From Eubacteriales bacterium (GTDB lineage: Bacteria > Bacillota > Clostridia > Peptostreptococcales > Anaerovoracaceae): a stretch of DNA of 40,012 nt. The notes beneath the pieces were generated by a model. It was given only the letters and a program-made list of their open reading frames with translations, searched no databases and was not told the DNA's origin. Within the stretch, counting starts at the first letter, position 1; each line of letters opens with the position of its first letter. The stretch lies in NCBI GenBank assembly GCA_028704515.1, contig JAQWFH010000019.1, positions 1 to 40,012 on the forward strand, read 5' to 3'. Both the position numbers and the translations under genes were made by a program. Positions 6,911 through 15,572 of the stretch are shown piece by piece.

Positions 6911-9900
6911 GTGATTTAGCCAGTTTATACATAAAGGTTGATTCTACCGGAGTCGTTACCGCCTCGCGTGACCTCTCTAATTTTGAAGGTGTAGCCCAAA
7001 AAACAGAAGGTGCAACGCGCAAAGTTGAGACGGCCACACAATCGGCAAATTCGCAGTTTACGCAAATGGCTAATATAGTTAAGGCCGTTGCTGCCTCTTA
7101 TGCCGTTTTGAAAATGGCTCAGTATATTCAAGATGCGACGATGCTGGCCGCCCGATATGAAACACTTGGCGTTGTAATGCGGACGGTCGGCAATAATTCC
7201 GGTTATACTTCCGCCGAAATGGAAAAATTTGCTAAAGGTCTGGAAAAGACCGGAATTTCAATGGTTGCGGCCAGAGAAACCATAGTAAAAATGACACAGG
7301 CGCATCTTGACCTTACCAAATCCGAACAGTTGGCGCGTGTTGCTCAGGATGCGGCTGTTATCGGTAATATTAACAGCTCTGAAGCGTTCCAGCGTATGAT
7401 CTACGGTATCCAATCAGGTCAGATCGAAGTCCTCCGCACAATAGGAATCAATGTTAATTTTGAAAACAGCTATAAAAAAGTTGCCGCGTCCCTGGGGAAA
7501 ACCGCCGATCAATTAACCGAAACCGAAAAGACGCAAATCCGCATGAATGTTGTTATGGATGCGGGGAAGACTATTGCCGGCACATATGAGTCGGCAATGG
7601 AAACAGCAGGGAAACAGGTTCTTTCTCTTGATCGTCATCTTGAAAACTTGAAGGTTATGTTTGGTCAGGCTTTCACACCAGCTTTGGCCGTGCTTATTGG
7701 AAGCATAACAGATGCAGTGACCGGATTAAATGGAGAGTTAAGCGGTGAAGGAAGAGCGGCCATAACAGCATGGGGTAAGGAGTTCGCATCAAATGTATCA
7801 ACTGTCATATCAGCAATTAAATCAATGTCCGCCCCCGTTGTTGCGGTAATAGAAACTTTATGGAAGCTCAGGGATGTTTTAATTGCCATAGGTATTGCAT
7901 TCGCTGCTGTAAAAATTGATGCTTTTATCACCGGCTTGAGTGTCATGAGTCCTGCGTTGACTTCATTAATTACCACTCTTGCGTTAGCGCGGGTTGCCGT
8001 GCAAGCGTTTTTATTATCACTTGGCCCGATTGGATTGGTTCTTGCTGGTGTTGGAGTCGCATTAACGGCAGCTTACTCCGCATACGAATTATTCGGAAAC
8101 GGCAATGACGATGCTGTAAGAAAAATGACGGCATTTGAACAAAAAGCAAAGGAAATGGATTTAACTAATGTCGAAAGTCAAATTGACTGGTTATCTCTAA
8201 AATTAAAAAACTTTGCCAAAGATAAAGAAGGATTTTTTGGAATTAATATATTCGGGTCAACGCCGAAGGATGAGTATTCTGAAGATCAACTCAAAAACAT
8301 GATCCGGTATTTACAAGATCAAAGAGAAATTTTAGTTACTGAAAAAAATCTTGCCACAATCAGAAAAGAGCATGGCGAAATTAATGCCAAAAATGCAGCG
8401 GATGAAGCAAAAGCCGCAGAATCCGCAAAGAAATCAGCATCCGAAAGATTATCCGCCGAAAAATCTATTGTCGAAGCCACAAGAAAGGCCCAGATTGAAA
8501 TAGATGGATATGGTCAAAGCACTTACGAAAAAGACCTTGTACGCATAGCGTCAGAGGAACAAAAATGGCGTGACGCAAAAGCTTCCGATGTAAAAATAGC
8601 GCAATGGAAAGCCGCTGAAATCACGCTGGCCGAACAGAAAATGAATGAGGAGACAACTAAAGAAGCGCAAAAAGATTTTGATGATTACTTAAAGCGCGAA
8701 AAGGAAAAAGTTGACAAAGCAAAAAGTACAGTCGCCGAGAGGTTAAAAGCCGAGCGCGATCTTTATAAGGACTTAAGGGGATATGAGGGCTATTTTTATG
8801 AAGAATCGATCACATTAATAAATGCCCAAGCTGAAACATGGAGGAAAATATTAGTAAATAAGGCAAGTACAGCAGAAGAAGCAGCAAAGCATGAGGCCGC
8901 CATAGCTGCGTGGGTAGCTGAAGAAACAAGAAAGCAAGAAATAAAAAAACTGGAATACTCTAATAAGTTCTTCGACGGCGTTAAGGCTGGATATCTTAAG
9001 ATGGAGAAAGATGCCTTAACCTTCGCTAAGGCGGGAGAAAAAATATTTGAGTCATTTAATAAAGAATCTCAAAAGTTATTTTCCGATGGGCTATTTGACG
9101 CAATAAAAACGGGAACGGTTGACTCATCTAAATTATTTACTAATTTCAGCGATGCAATGCTCAGAAAATTTACTGATATTGTGGCTCAGATGGTCGTAGA
9201 AGCCGCAACAAAGTCTATTGTTATGTCATTTAGCGCATCGTGGACGGATGCAGCCACCGCAGTTTTGGGAGTTATTGGCAAACTGCTCGGTTATGCGTCA
9301 GACTGGTTTAGTACAGGGACATCAAGTTCTAGCGCGTTAAATCTTGGAGCATCAACGTCAACTATTTCCGGCAATTCTACAGGTACTTATTTTACATCAT
9401 CTTATGCCCAAGGTGGTCAACATTCCGGTGGGTGGCGTATCGTTGGCGAAGAAGGCCCAGAACTGGAATATACCGGCCCAAGCCAGATATTCACTAATTC
9501 AAACACAAGCAAGATTCTTGCCGCTATTGCAGCACAAGGTCAAAATGGTGATACCATGCTGGCTCATGTTAACCCGGCAGAGGCGCGGCTATTGCGATCT
9601 ATGGGCGGAGCGGGAACGATCAACGAACGAACCGGCCTCCGCCAATTCTTCAATACGTGGGATGAAATAGGTCACGGATGGAAATCTACAGCTACTGAAA
9701 CAGAAAAACAACTATACAGAATACAATACGGCAGCGGCGATGACGGAAAAAGTTGGGAAATAGTACACCCAGATACTCGCTACGCTCCACCGTGGGCAAT
9801 AACTAATCAAAATTATTTGGGAGTTGGTATTAAGGAAATTTGGTCAGATAACAATAATCCCTACACTGGTAATATCGGATATTGGGGATGGGACGATTTA

Positions 9901-10917
9901 ACGGACGCATACTATAAGCCGGGCGATCCATTTAACTTCTTCAGGCATCTTAGGCCTGGGGAAATACGCGAGGATAGCGATGGTAATTTTTTTGATACAA
10001 TAACCAATACTGTATCAGATTTTATAAACTCAATAAATGAATCGATAGGCCCAATGGTTCCCGGTGCAATTATGGGAGCCTTGACGTATTATGCTGGTGG
10101 TGTCGGTGCTCTTGCCGCAGGGTTGAGTGCTGGAACGTCTGCTGCTGTAGCGGGTGGTATTGGTGGAGCGTTTTCCAATGTTCCCGCAGCGGGTAGAAGC
10201 GGAAGTCTTTTACCAATTTTAATTGGAGCTGGAACAGGCGCGGCGACATCTGGAATATCGTCATATCTAGGAGTTAATCAATTCGCTAATACACTTGAAG
10301 CTGGACAGATAACGGCTGACATGCAAGCACAGGCAGCATTGAATGAGGCAATAACAAGCGGTGCGACGGACGCAACAGCACAATCAATTTATTCATCGGT
10401 ATATTCCGCTGCGATGGATGCGGTATATGAGCAAGCTGCAATCAATATAGTTTCATCAATCGGAACCGGATTGGCAAAGAGTTGGGCAATGGATCAAGTA
10501 ATGAGACTGATGAGTCCATCTTATAAATCGGGACAATTACAAATTGGATTAGAGGGATTTTCTGGCGGTGGTGACTTAGCGTCAATGCTTAAATCTTTTC
10601 CAAGTAATATGTCGGGTAGTGTTGCTTTTTCAGCAGCCGACGGCGGCGTATTCTCCGGCCCGGAAACAGGATATTCGGGATTATTGCATGGCACCGAGGC
10701 CGTAATACCCCTTGAAGATGGTCGGTCTGTACCGGTGACAATCAATTCAGATAGTTCAGAACTGCTTACCGAAATAAAAGGGCTTCGGGCAGACATTAAA
10801 GCCGTGGGGCTAGCGGAAGTCAAGAACACGGGTAAAATGGCGAAGATACTTAATTTGATAACCAGCGGTAGTATTGACGCTGACGGATACCCTGCAATGA
10901 GGACGGCGACAGCATGA
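6907..10917 (+). CDS. tape measure protein
   Basis: A 1336-aa protein that sets tail length and is ejected with the DNA. The N-terminus (DLASLYIKVDSTGVVTASRDL) and the early block up to GQAFTPAL are typical of siphoviral tape measures. Hydrophobic membrane-like stretches occur around residues 320-390 (LIAIGIAFAAVK and LGPIGLVLAGVGVAL). A long Lys/Glu/Ala coiled coil spans roughly 480-700. Two GG-x-GxE-type end modules are present: HSGGWRIVGEEGPELEY and, at the C-terminus, GGVFSGPETGYSGLLHGTEA. It starts with GTG, overlapping the previous gene. By the usual ~0.15 nm per residue rule the tail would be about 200 nm. Confidence 0.92.
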   Translation: MSDLASLYIKVDSTGVVTASRDLSNFEGVAQKTEGATRKVETATQSANSQFTQMANIVKAVAASYAVLKMAQYIQDATMLAARYETLGVVMRTVGNNSGYTSAEMEKFAKGLEKTGISMVAARETIVKMTQAHLDLTKSEQLARVAQDAAVIGNINSSEAFQRMIYGIQSGQIEVLRTIGINVNFENSYKKVAASLGKTADQLTETEKTQIRMNVVMDAGKTIAGTYESAMETAGKQVLSLDRHLENLKVMFGQAFTPALAVLIGSITDAVTGLNGELSGEGRAAITAWGKEFASNVSTVISAIKSMSAPVVAVIETLWKLRDVLIAIGIAFAAVKIDAFITGLSVMSPALTSLITTLALARVAVQAFLLSLGPIGLVLAGVGVALTAAYSAYELFGNGNDDAVRKMTAFEQKAKEMDLTNVESQIDWLSLKLKNFAKDKEGFFGINIFGSTPKDEYSEDQLKNMIRYLQDQREILVTEKNLATIRKEHGEINAKNAADEAKAAESAKKSASERLSAEKSIVEATRKAQIEIDGYGQSTYEKDLVRIASEEQKWRDAKASDVKIAQWKAAEITLAEQKMNEETTKEAQKDFDDYLKREKEKVDKAKSTVAERLKAERDLYKDLRGYEGYFYEESITLINAQAETWRKILVNKASTAEEAAKHEAAIAAWVAEETRKQEIKKLEYSNKFFDGVKAGYLKMEKDALTFAKAGEKIFESFNKESQKLFSDGLFDAIKTGTVDSSKLFTNFSDAMLRKFTDIVAQMVVEAATKSIVMSFSASWTDAATAVLGVIGKLLGYASDWFSTGTSSSSALNLGASTSTISGNSTGTYFTSSYAQGGQHSGGWRIVGEEGPELEYTGPSQIFTNSNTSKILAAIAAQGQNGDTMLAHVNPAEARLLRSMGGAGTINERTGLRQFFNTWDEIGHGWKSTATETEKQLYRIQYGSGDDGKSWEIVHPDTRYAPPWAITNQNYLGVGIKEIWSDNNNPYTGNIGYWGWDDLTDAYYKPGDPFNFFRHLRPGEIREDSDGNFFDTITNTVSDFINSINESIGPMVPGAIMGALTYYAGGVGALAAGLSAGTSAAVAGGIGGAFSNVPAAGRSGSLLPILIGAGTGAATSGISSYLGVNQFANTLEAGQITADMQAQAALNEAITSGATDATAQSIYSSVYSAAMDAVYEQAAINIVSSIGTGLAKSWAMDQVMRLMSPSYKSGQLQIGLEGFSGGGDLASMLKSFPSNMSGSVAFSAADGGVFSGPETGYSGLLHGTEAVIPLEDGRSVPVTINSDSSELLTEIKGLRADIKAVGLAEVKNTGKMAKILNLITSGSIDADGYPAMRTATA

Positions 10918-12062
10918 AAATAATCAAACCGATCACAATAACCGAGGCAATGCTCACGTCAACCGATGTTCCCGAAAATGATTATACTGCATACAATGCG
11001 GGGACAACATACACAAAAGGCGACAGGTGCATTTCGGGTCATAAAATATATGAGTCATTGCCTCTATCGGATATCGAGCTTTTAACTCTGGATGTGGCGC
11101 CAGCAATTCCCTGGTTGCCGGACTGGACTTTGACTGGTCAGACAAGTCTTTCGACCTGCAAGGTTGTGCAGTACTTAACATCAACAACTTATTATGTCAA
11201 AAGCAGATCGGGCGCGTTCACCCTTGGGGAAATTATAGGAGTTACCGGGACGGCCTCACTTTTAGCCGATCAAGGGGCGGCAAATCCTACTTTTACGTCG
11301 GCCCCGAACGTCGGGCATGACCCAGCGACTGATCTTGCCCTTGAGACTCCTATCTGGTGGAAAGAAGTATCAGCCACGAACCGCTGGAAGCCGTTTGATG
11401 CAAAAGTAGGCAGTCAAGTGTCACAGGCAACCTCACTAACCTACAAGATCACACCGGGAGAACTATTTGACAGTATCGCGTTTATTAATGTGGACGCGGT
11501 GACTATTCAAGTCACCAGTACCGATCCCGTGGCCGGGGTAGTTTATGATGAAATACTGGACTTGTTAAATGCCATCGCAGATGAATTGTCGGGAGTTTAT
11601 GACTGGTATTCCTATTTTTTCGCTGATTATTTTAGGATTGCCGACATAGCGGTTTTCAATATACCCCCATACCTAAATACCGTTCTGGATATCACCATCA
11701 CCTACACGGGAGGAACAGTTCTATGCGGAGGTATCGTCTTGGGGCTGGCGAAAACATTGGGAGGTACTGAATATGGGGCTTCCATAGGAATAACTGATTA
11801 TTCAGTCAAAACGACTGATGATTATGGTGTAACCTCCATTGATGAGCGCGATTATTCCAAAAAAATGAATTTTGATATTGAAGTTAAGAGTGGGGCTACA
11901 GCTAATTTATTCCGCCTGCTTGCTTCGTATAGAGCAACTGCTCTTGTCTGGATTGGAGAAGCAGAAGCATTATTTGCGTATGGATATGCAAAAGATTGGA
12001 CTGTTTCAATCGCTTATCCAGATTATGACATTATCACCATAGAAATAGAGGGGCTGACATGA
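10914..12062 (+). CDS. conserved phage tail structural protein
   Basis: A 382-aa protein of a family widespread next to tape measure genes. It starts KIIKPITITEAMLTSTDVPE, followed by a TAYNAGTTYTKGDRCI carbohydrate-binding-like motif and a NRWKPFD block near residue 158. The C-terminus ends ISIAYPDYDIITIEIEGLT-like. Between KIYESL and NRWKPFD this copy carries an extra ~65-residue beta segment (STCKVVQYLTSTTYYVKS...). It probably belongs to the tail tip; the exact role is unproven. Overlaps both neighbours by ATGA. Confidence 0.75.
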   Translation: MKIIKPITITEAMLTSTDVPENDYTAYNAGTTYTKGDRCISGHKIYESLPLSDIELLTLDVAPAIPWLPDWTLTGQTSLSTCKVVQYLTSTTYYVKSRSGAFTLGEIIGVTGTASLLADQGAANPTFTSAPNVGHDPATDLALETPIWWKEVSATNRWKPFDAKVGSQVSQATSLTYKITPGELFDSIAFINVDAVTIQVTSTDPVAGVVYDEILDLLNAIADELSGVYDWYSYFFADYFRIADIAVFNIPPYLNTVLDITITYTGGTVLCGGIVLGLAKTLGGTEYGASIGITDYSVKTTDDYGVTSIDERDYSKKMNFDIEVKSGATANLFRLLASYRATALVWIGEAEALFAYGYAKDWTVSIAYPDYDIITIEIEGLT

Positions 12063-12403
12063 AATTTATCAATGTTAATACCCTGGAATATCCCACAATT
12101 TATGATGATAGCACTATTCCATTGGAGACATTGAGGCGCGCTGGATATGCTCCCCTTATTGATTCCATTGAGCCGGTTCCGGGTGAATACCAAAAGGTTG
12201 TCGCCGGAACTCCCGAACCGCTTGGGAATGGTCAATGGATAAAAAAGTGGGATATTGTAAATTTTACACAAGCCGAAATTTCCGCTACAAGGGCGGAAGA
12301 AGATTATAAAAATATGATTAGACGAAAAGCGGCGGAGTTGGAAGGCGGTACTACTGAACAAAAATATGAGGCATTAATTTTATTGAAAGGGATAGGTGAT
12401 TAA
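12059..12403 (+). CDS. small tail-tip/fibre-assembly-like protein
   Basis: A 114-aa protein. The last half (GNGQWIKKWDIVNFTQAEI, then a helix with an RRKAAELEGG motif) resembles the C-terminal segments of fibre assembly and DUF4376-type proteins. The first half matches nothing known to me. It lies between the tail structural protein and the fibre and is coupled to both. Confidence 0.6.
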   Translation: MKFINVNTLEYPTIYDDSTIPLETLRRAGYAPLIDSIEPVPGEYQKVVAGTPEPLGNGQWIKKWDIVNFTQAEISATRAEEDYKNMIRRKAAELEGGTTEQKYEALILLKGIGD

Positions 12404-12408
12404 AGAAC

Positions 12409-12726
12409 ATGGCTAAAAAATATTACAATAATCCAGTGTGTGTAGGCGGTACAATCGTTGCTGATTTTGCCGTAAAAGCGCGGGAGTTGCGAGACATTGC
12501 AGAGAGAGTTCAAGCGCTATTTGTCGCGACAACAAACGACATGAATAATATGGATTACATAACGAACACAGGCGGGGAAACTCCGACAATCGGGGTAAAT
12601 TGGCCGTTTTACAATGTCGCCGCAGGTGCAGACTCAGGAGCGAATTTTCATTCGGCTGTCATGGCCGTGGCAAACCACGTCCTTGCTATTACAGAGGCAG
12701 AACTTGCCGACATTGACATGGGTTAA
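12409..12726 (+). CDS. hypothetical tail-region protein
   Basis: A 105-aa protein, helical at both ends with a central low-complexity MNNMDYITNTGGE stretch. It has no recognised domain. Its place directly before the fibre gene suggests a tail-tip or fibre-attachment role. No strong ribosome-binding site is seen, only AAAGAAC before the ATG. Confidence 0.65.
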   Translation: MAKKYYNNPVCVGGTIVADFAVKARELRDIAERVQALFVATTNDMNNMDYITNTGGETPTIGVNWPFYNVAAGADSGANFHSAVMAVANHVLAITEAELADIDMG

Positions 12727-12738
12727 GGGGGTAAAATT

Positions 12739-14070
12739 ATGCCAGCAATGACAACACCGCCAACCCCTCCAAGCAGAAGCACTCCCAGCACGTTTTCGAC
12801 GCTTGCCGATGCCTTTATAGCCTGGTGGACTGGAACATTTACAACAGAACTAAATGCAGTTATTGCCGCTCTAAACTGGAACTCTCTGGATTCTACAAGC
12901 ACGACCAGTTTAACAATCGGGACAGGGTCACAATCATTAACCGTTGAAGCATCTAAAAGCTATCTTCCGGGACATAGCGTCAAGATTGCCCGTACAGCTT
13001 CACCGTCAAACTGGATGCACGGGGATGTAACGTCATACGATTCTGGCACTGGTGCGCTGGTTGTCAATGTATTGGATGTTTTAGGCAGCGGAACTTATAC
13101 TGATTGGACAATTACGTTTTCTGCGCCGATAAACAACCTCAATCAGATTCAAAACCTGAAGCTCGTTGTCAATGCTGCCGTCAACAAGTTGGATATTTTT
13201 GCACAGTCAAACGGTGCAGCACCTGATTCTTCAAATCCTATCGGTGTTCAAATTCCTGATGGAAACGGGAACATCTATAGAACAAGAGCGGCCACTGTTC
13301 TTGGTGGATCAACTCAATTCATTCTCGCTGATGCAACGGCTTATTGGGGCGCAGTAAGTGGAACGGGGAAGATCAAACTGCACACTTACGAAATATGGGA
13401 CGCAGCTAATTCTGTTATGGTTCCAGCATTAAGCCGTTTTTCTGGCTTCCTGAATGTGCCGACCACGACCACAGCAACAGATGACGACTACTTTTTATTG
13501 CCGGACGGTTGCACATATACGAGAGCAGCAACAGACTTCTGCGTTTGCACTGGTTCTATTTGGGCAAATTACAATACCGCCAATACCCCAGACTGGACGA
13601 TTTACCAAGCGTCCGATGGTGCTGCTCTTGCCCCACAAATCATATGGAATCCGAAAAGCGATTATGGATACCAGAAGAACTTAGCTACAACCGTTACCGT
13701 ATCAAACTCGGATATTGCCGAATATTCCGCTATTTCTGTTGTTGTCAAACAGGCAGGACGATACGGCGCGGAAATGCAATCGCAGGGGCAAGGAAATAAT
13801 GGAGTGATAGCAACGGCTCTGGTAAAGACTGGTAGCTCGACGTATGCTAGCGCAGTCCAAAAAGGATATGGTCAAAATAATTCGTCTTGGGCAAATAGCG
13901 CAAGTTATGTTTCAGCGTCCGCAAAAATGCGCGGAGTTTATCTAAATGCAGGAGATACCATTCATGGAGGGGCTGCTGTTGCGCGGCTCAACGATGCCAG
14001 TACAACAACATTACAGGGCGATAGCACTATAGTTGGCGCAACAACTCTATCATTTTGGCGGGAGGACTAA
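12739..14070 (+). CDS. tail fibre/receptor-binding protein
   Basis: A 443-aa protein with a Pro/Ser/Thr-rich N-terminus (PPTPPSRSTPSTFSTL), a short helical attachment part (TFTTELNAVIAALNWN) and a long beta-rich, Gly/Ser/Thr/Asn-rich C-terminal region ending in LSFWRED, typical of phage fibre heads. It is the last structural gene before lysis, the usual place for receptor-binding proteins. No peptidase or chaperone domain is seen. Confidence 0.75.
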   Translation: MPAMTTPPTPPSRSTPSTFSTLADAFIAWWTGTFTTELNAVIAALNWNSLDSTSTTSLTIGTGSQSLTVEASKSYLPGHSVKIARTASPSNWMHGDVTSYDSGTGALVVNVLDVLGSGTYTDWTITFSAPINNLNQIQNLKLVVNAAVNKLDIFAQSNGAAPDSSNPIGVQIPDGNGNIYRTRAATVLGGSTQFILADATAYWGAVSGTGKIKLHTYEIWDAANSVMVPALSRFSGFLNVPTTTTATDDDYFLLPDGCTYTRAATDFCVCTGSIWANYNTANTPDWTIYQASDGAALAPQIIWNPKSDYGYQKNLATTVTVSNSDIAEYSAISVVVKQAGRYGAEMQSQGQGNNGVIATALVKTGSSTYASAVQKGYGQNNSSWANSASYVSASAKMRGVYLNAGDTIHGGAAVARLNDASTTTLQGDSTIVGATTLSFWRED

Positions 14071-14073
14071 TCG

Positions 14074-14149
14074 ATGAATATGATTACATTCAAATGGTTG
14101 GTTGGCAAGTATTGAGGCGCAAATTGCCGCACTGAGGGAAAAGTTATAA
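14074..14149 (+). pseudogene. tiny frameshifted coiled-coil ORF
   Basis: After a GGAGG site, an ATG frame runs only 13 codons (14074..14115). One base out of frame the reading continues as SIEAQIAALREKL to a stop at 14149, a typical small coiled-coil tail. Either a base was gained or lost near 14110 or neither frame matters. Too short for certainty. Confidence 0.35.
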
Positions 14150-14172
14150 AACACGACAGCGGAGGATTAAAA

Positions 14173-14358
14173 ATGGGAAATGGCATCTCAAAAGAAACTT
14201 TTGAAAAAATGGACGCGGACTCTAAATTGAACGTCCTTTTTGATTATGTCCACGAAATTTATAGGAAACAAAGGCCAATAGCGGATAAATTAATGACATT
14301 ACTGGGTGGTGCCATTGGCGGGTTTATTGCTACTCTGGGAATGAAATTTATTAAATAA
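14173..14358 (+). CDS. XhlA-like small membrane protein (holin/antiholin candidate)
   Basis: A 61-aa protein: a helical hydrophilic N-terminal half (NVLFDYVHEIYRKQ) and a single C-terminal membrane segment (LLGGAIGGFIATLG). This layout is that of XhlA-type hemolysin/holin accessory proteins. It lies directly before the lysozyme gene, and GGAGG precedes the start. Confidence 0.65.
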   Translation: MGNGISKETFEKMDADSKLNVLFDYVHEIYRKQRPIADKLMTLLGGAIGGFIATLGMKFIK

Positions 14359-14378
14359 TGCTAATATTGAGGTAAAAT

Positions 14379-14831
14379 ATGACCATAAAAGAACTTTTAA
14401 TTAAACATGAGGGGAAGAGTAGGAAACCTTATCCTGATAATGCAATTCCTCCCCGTAAAACCATCGGAATCGGTTATAATTTCACTGACAACCCCTTGCC
14501 GGAGGATATCGCCGCTTATTTAAAAAAGAACGGACAAATAACCGACGAAATGATTGACCGGCTTCTTTTTATTTCTATTGGCGCAGCAACAATGGACTGC
14601 CATAAACTGTTCCCGGACTTTGACAAATTTTCGGAAAATAGGCGCATGGCTCTTGTTGATTTTCTCTTTAATTTGGGTTTTAAGAGGGCTTCTGGATTTA
14701 GACATATGATTGCGGCGGTGAACACCGGAAGATGGCACGAAGCGGCAAAAGAAATGAAAAATAGCGCATGGGCAACGCAGGTACAGAAGTCCCGCGTTGA
14801 TGATTTAACCGAAATGATAGAGGAGGGTTGA
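14379..14831 (+). CDS. endolysin, GH24 phage lysozyme (muramidase)
   Basis: A 150-aa protein of the T4-lysozyme family that cuts the MurNAc-GlcNAc bond of peptidoglycan. The catalytic triad is in place: Glu11 (IKHEG), Asp20 (YPDN) and Thr28 in a TIGIGYN motif. There is no signal peptide or cell-wall-binding domain, so it depends on a holin. The adjacent one-membrane-segment proteins at 14173 and 15190 are candidates. Confidence 0.92.
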   Translation: MTIKELLIKHEGKSRKPYPDNAIPPRKTIGIGYNFTDNPLPEDIAAYLKKNGQITDEMIDRLLFISIGAATMDCHKLFPDFDKFSENRRMALVDFLFNLGFKRASGFRHMIAAVNTGRWHEAAKEMKNSAWATQVQKSRVDDLTEMIEEG

Positions 14832-15097
14832 CCACGAAATTCAGAAAGAAGCCAGTAATTGTCGATGCTGAACAATTCACCGAAGAAAATAAAAATCGCT
14901 GCCTTAATTTTGTCCGTTGCAATAGCACTGCTGATTTTGAAGACGGGAAACCAATATTAAAGATACAGACAATTCACGGAGATATAGCAATTGTAAGATT
15001 AGGGGATTGGGTAGTTAAAGAACAAGATTGCCCAGGACATTTTTACCCGGTAAATCCCAATGTATTTAAAAATACCTATGAACCTGAGAAGGGTTAA
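14828..15097 (+). CDS. conserved small phage protein of unknown function
   Basis: An 89-aa protein starting with TTG that overlaps the lysozyme stop (TTGA). AGGAGG precedes it directly. Its pattern FRKKPVIVDAEQF, then GDWVVKEQ, then GHFYPVNPNVFKNTYEPE is widely conserved in phages, usually unannotated. No catalytic motif is seen. Confidence 0.75.
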   Translation: MTTKFRKKPVIVDAEQFTEENKNRCLNFVRCNSTADFEDGKPILKIQTIHGDIAIVRLGDWVVKEQDCPGHFYPVNPNVFKNTYEPEKG

Positions 15098-15099
15098 TT

Positions 15100-15144
15100 A
15101 TGAAATCTTGTAATTGTACTTTAGAGAGAGAAACCAACTTGTAA
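15100..15144 (+). CDS. 14-aa leader-like peptide before putative holin gene
   Basis: AGAAGGG sits six bases before an ATG encoding 14 residues with a CNC motif. The stop codon lies inside the hairpin at 15136..15160. The layout resembles a translated leader controlling the holin gene at 15190. Low certainty because of size. Confidence 0.35.
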   Translation: MKSCNCTLERETNL

Positions 15145-15160
15145 GAAATACTTACAAGTT
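15136..15160 (+). promoter_or_regulatory. perfect 10-bp inverted repeat
   Basis: AACTTGTAAG and CTTACAAGTT surround AAATA. There is no T-run after it, so it is not an intrinsic terminator. It overlaps the end of the 14-aa ORF and precedes the holin ribosome-binding site by about 15 nt. Confidence 0.55.
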
Positions 15161-15189
15161 CAAAAATTAACGAAAGGGAGAAATTTATT

Positions 15190-15378
15190 ATGGAAAAAAT
15201 TACAACAAACTGGAAAACATCGGTATGCGGTATTATTGCATTTGCCCCGCAAATGCTACAGGTATTTGGGGCTAGTATTCCCGAACCTGTAAGCAATTTG
15301 ATACTCGCAGTATTTGGGGCATTAGGTTTTTTTCTGGCAAAGGACAACAACGTTACAGGTGGAACAGTAAAACAATAA
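15190..15378 (+). CDS. small holin-like membrane protein
   Basis: A 62-aa protein with two hydrophobic stretches (SVCGIIAFAPQMLQVFG and LILAVFGALGFFLAK) separated by a short turn, the layout of small phage holins. The start follows AAAGGGAG. It forms the membrane part of the lysis cassette together with 14173..14358. Confidence 0.7.
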   Translation: MEKITTNWKTSVCGIIAFAPQMLQVFGASIPEPVSNLILAVFGALGFFLAKDNNVTGGTVKQ

Positions 15379-15400
15379 AATTAATATGCAATCATCCAGG

Positions 15401-15416
15401 GGAGCCGCAAGGCTCC
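15401..15416 (+). other. GNRA-loop hairpin before small ORF
   Basis: GGAGCC and GGCTCC close a GCAA tetraloop, a very stable RNA motif. The GGGAGG ribosome-binding site of 15429 follows within about five bases. No T-run follows. Confidence 0.5.
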
Positions 15417-15428
15417 TAGGGAGGCATT

Positions 15429-15572
15429 ATGAACCTTTGGAATTTATATTTCTGGGGAATCTACATTAACTGGTTCAGGTCAGTTCAGCGTGATTTTATG
15501 CGCTGGTCGGTAATTTCATGCCCTGGAAGGAAATACCCGGTGAAGGTGATTATTAAGAAACCAATTTTATAA
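15429..15572 (+). CDS. small 47-aa protein at end of late operon
   Basis: A short Trp/Tyr-rich protein (NLWNLYFWGIYINWF) ending in a basic tail. GGAGG precedes the ATG. It resembles no family I know. Its stop at 15572 abuts the stop of the converging RtcB gene at 15573. Confidence 0.55.
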   Translation: MNLWNLYFWGIYINWFRSVQRDFMRWSVISCPGRKYPVKVIIKKPIL

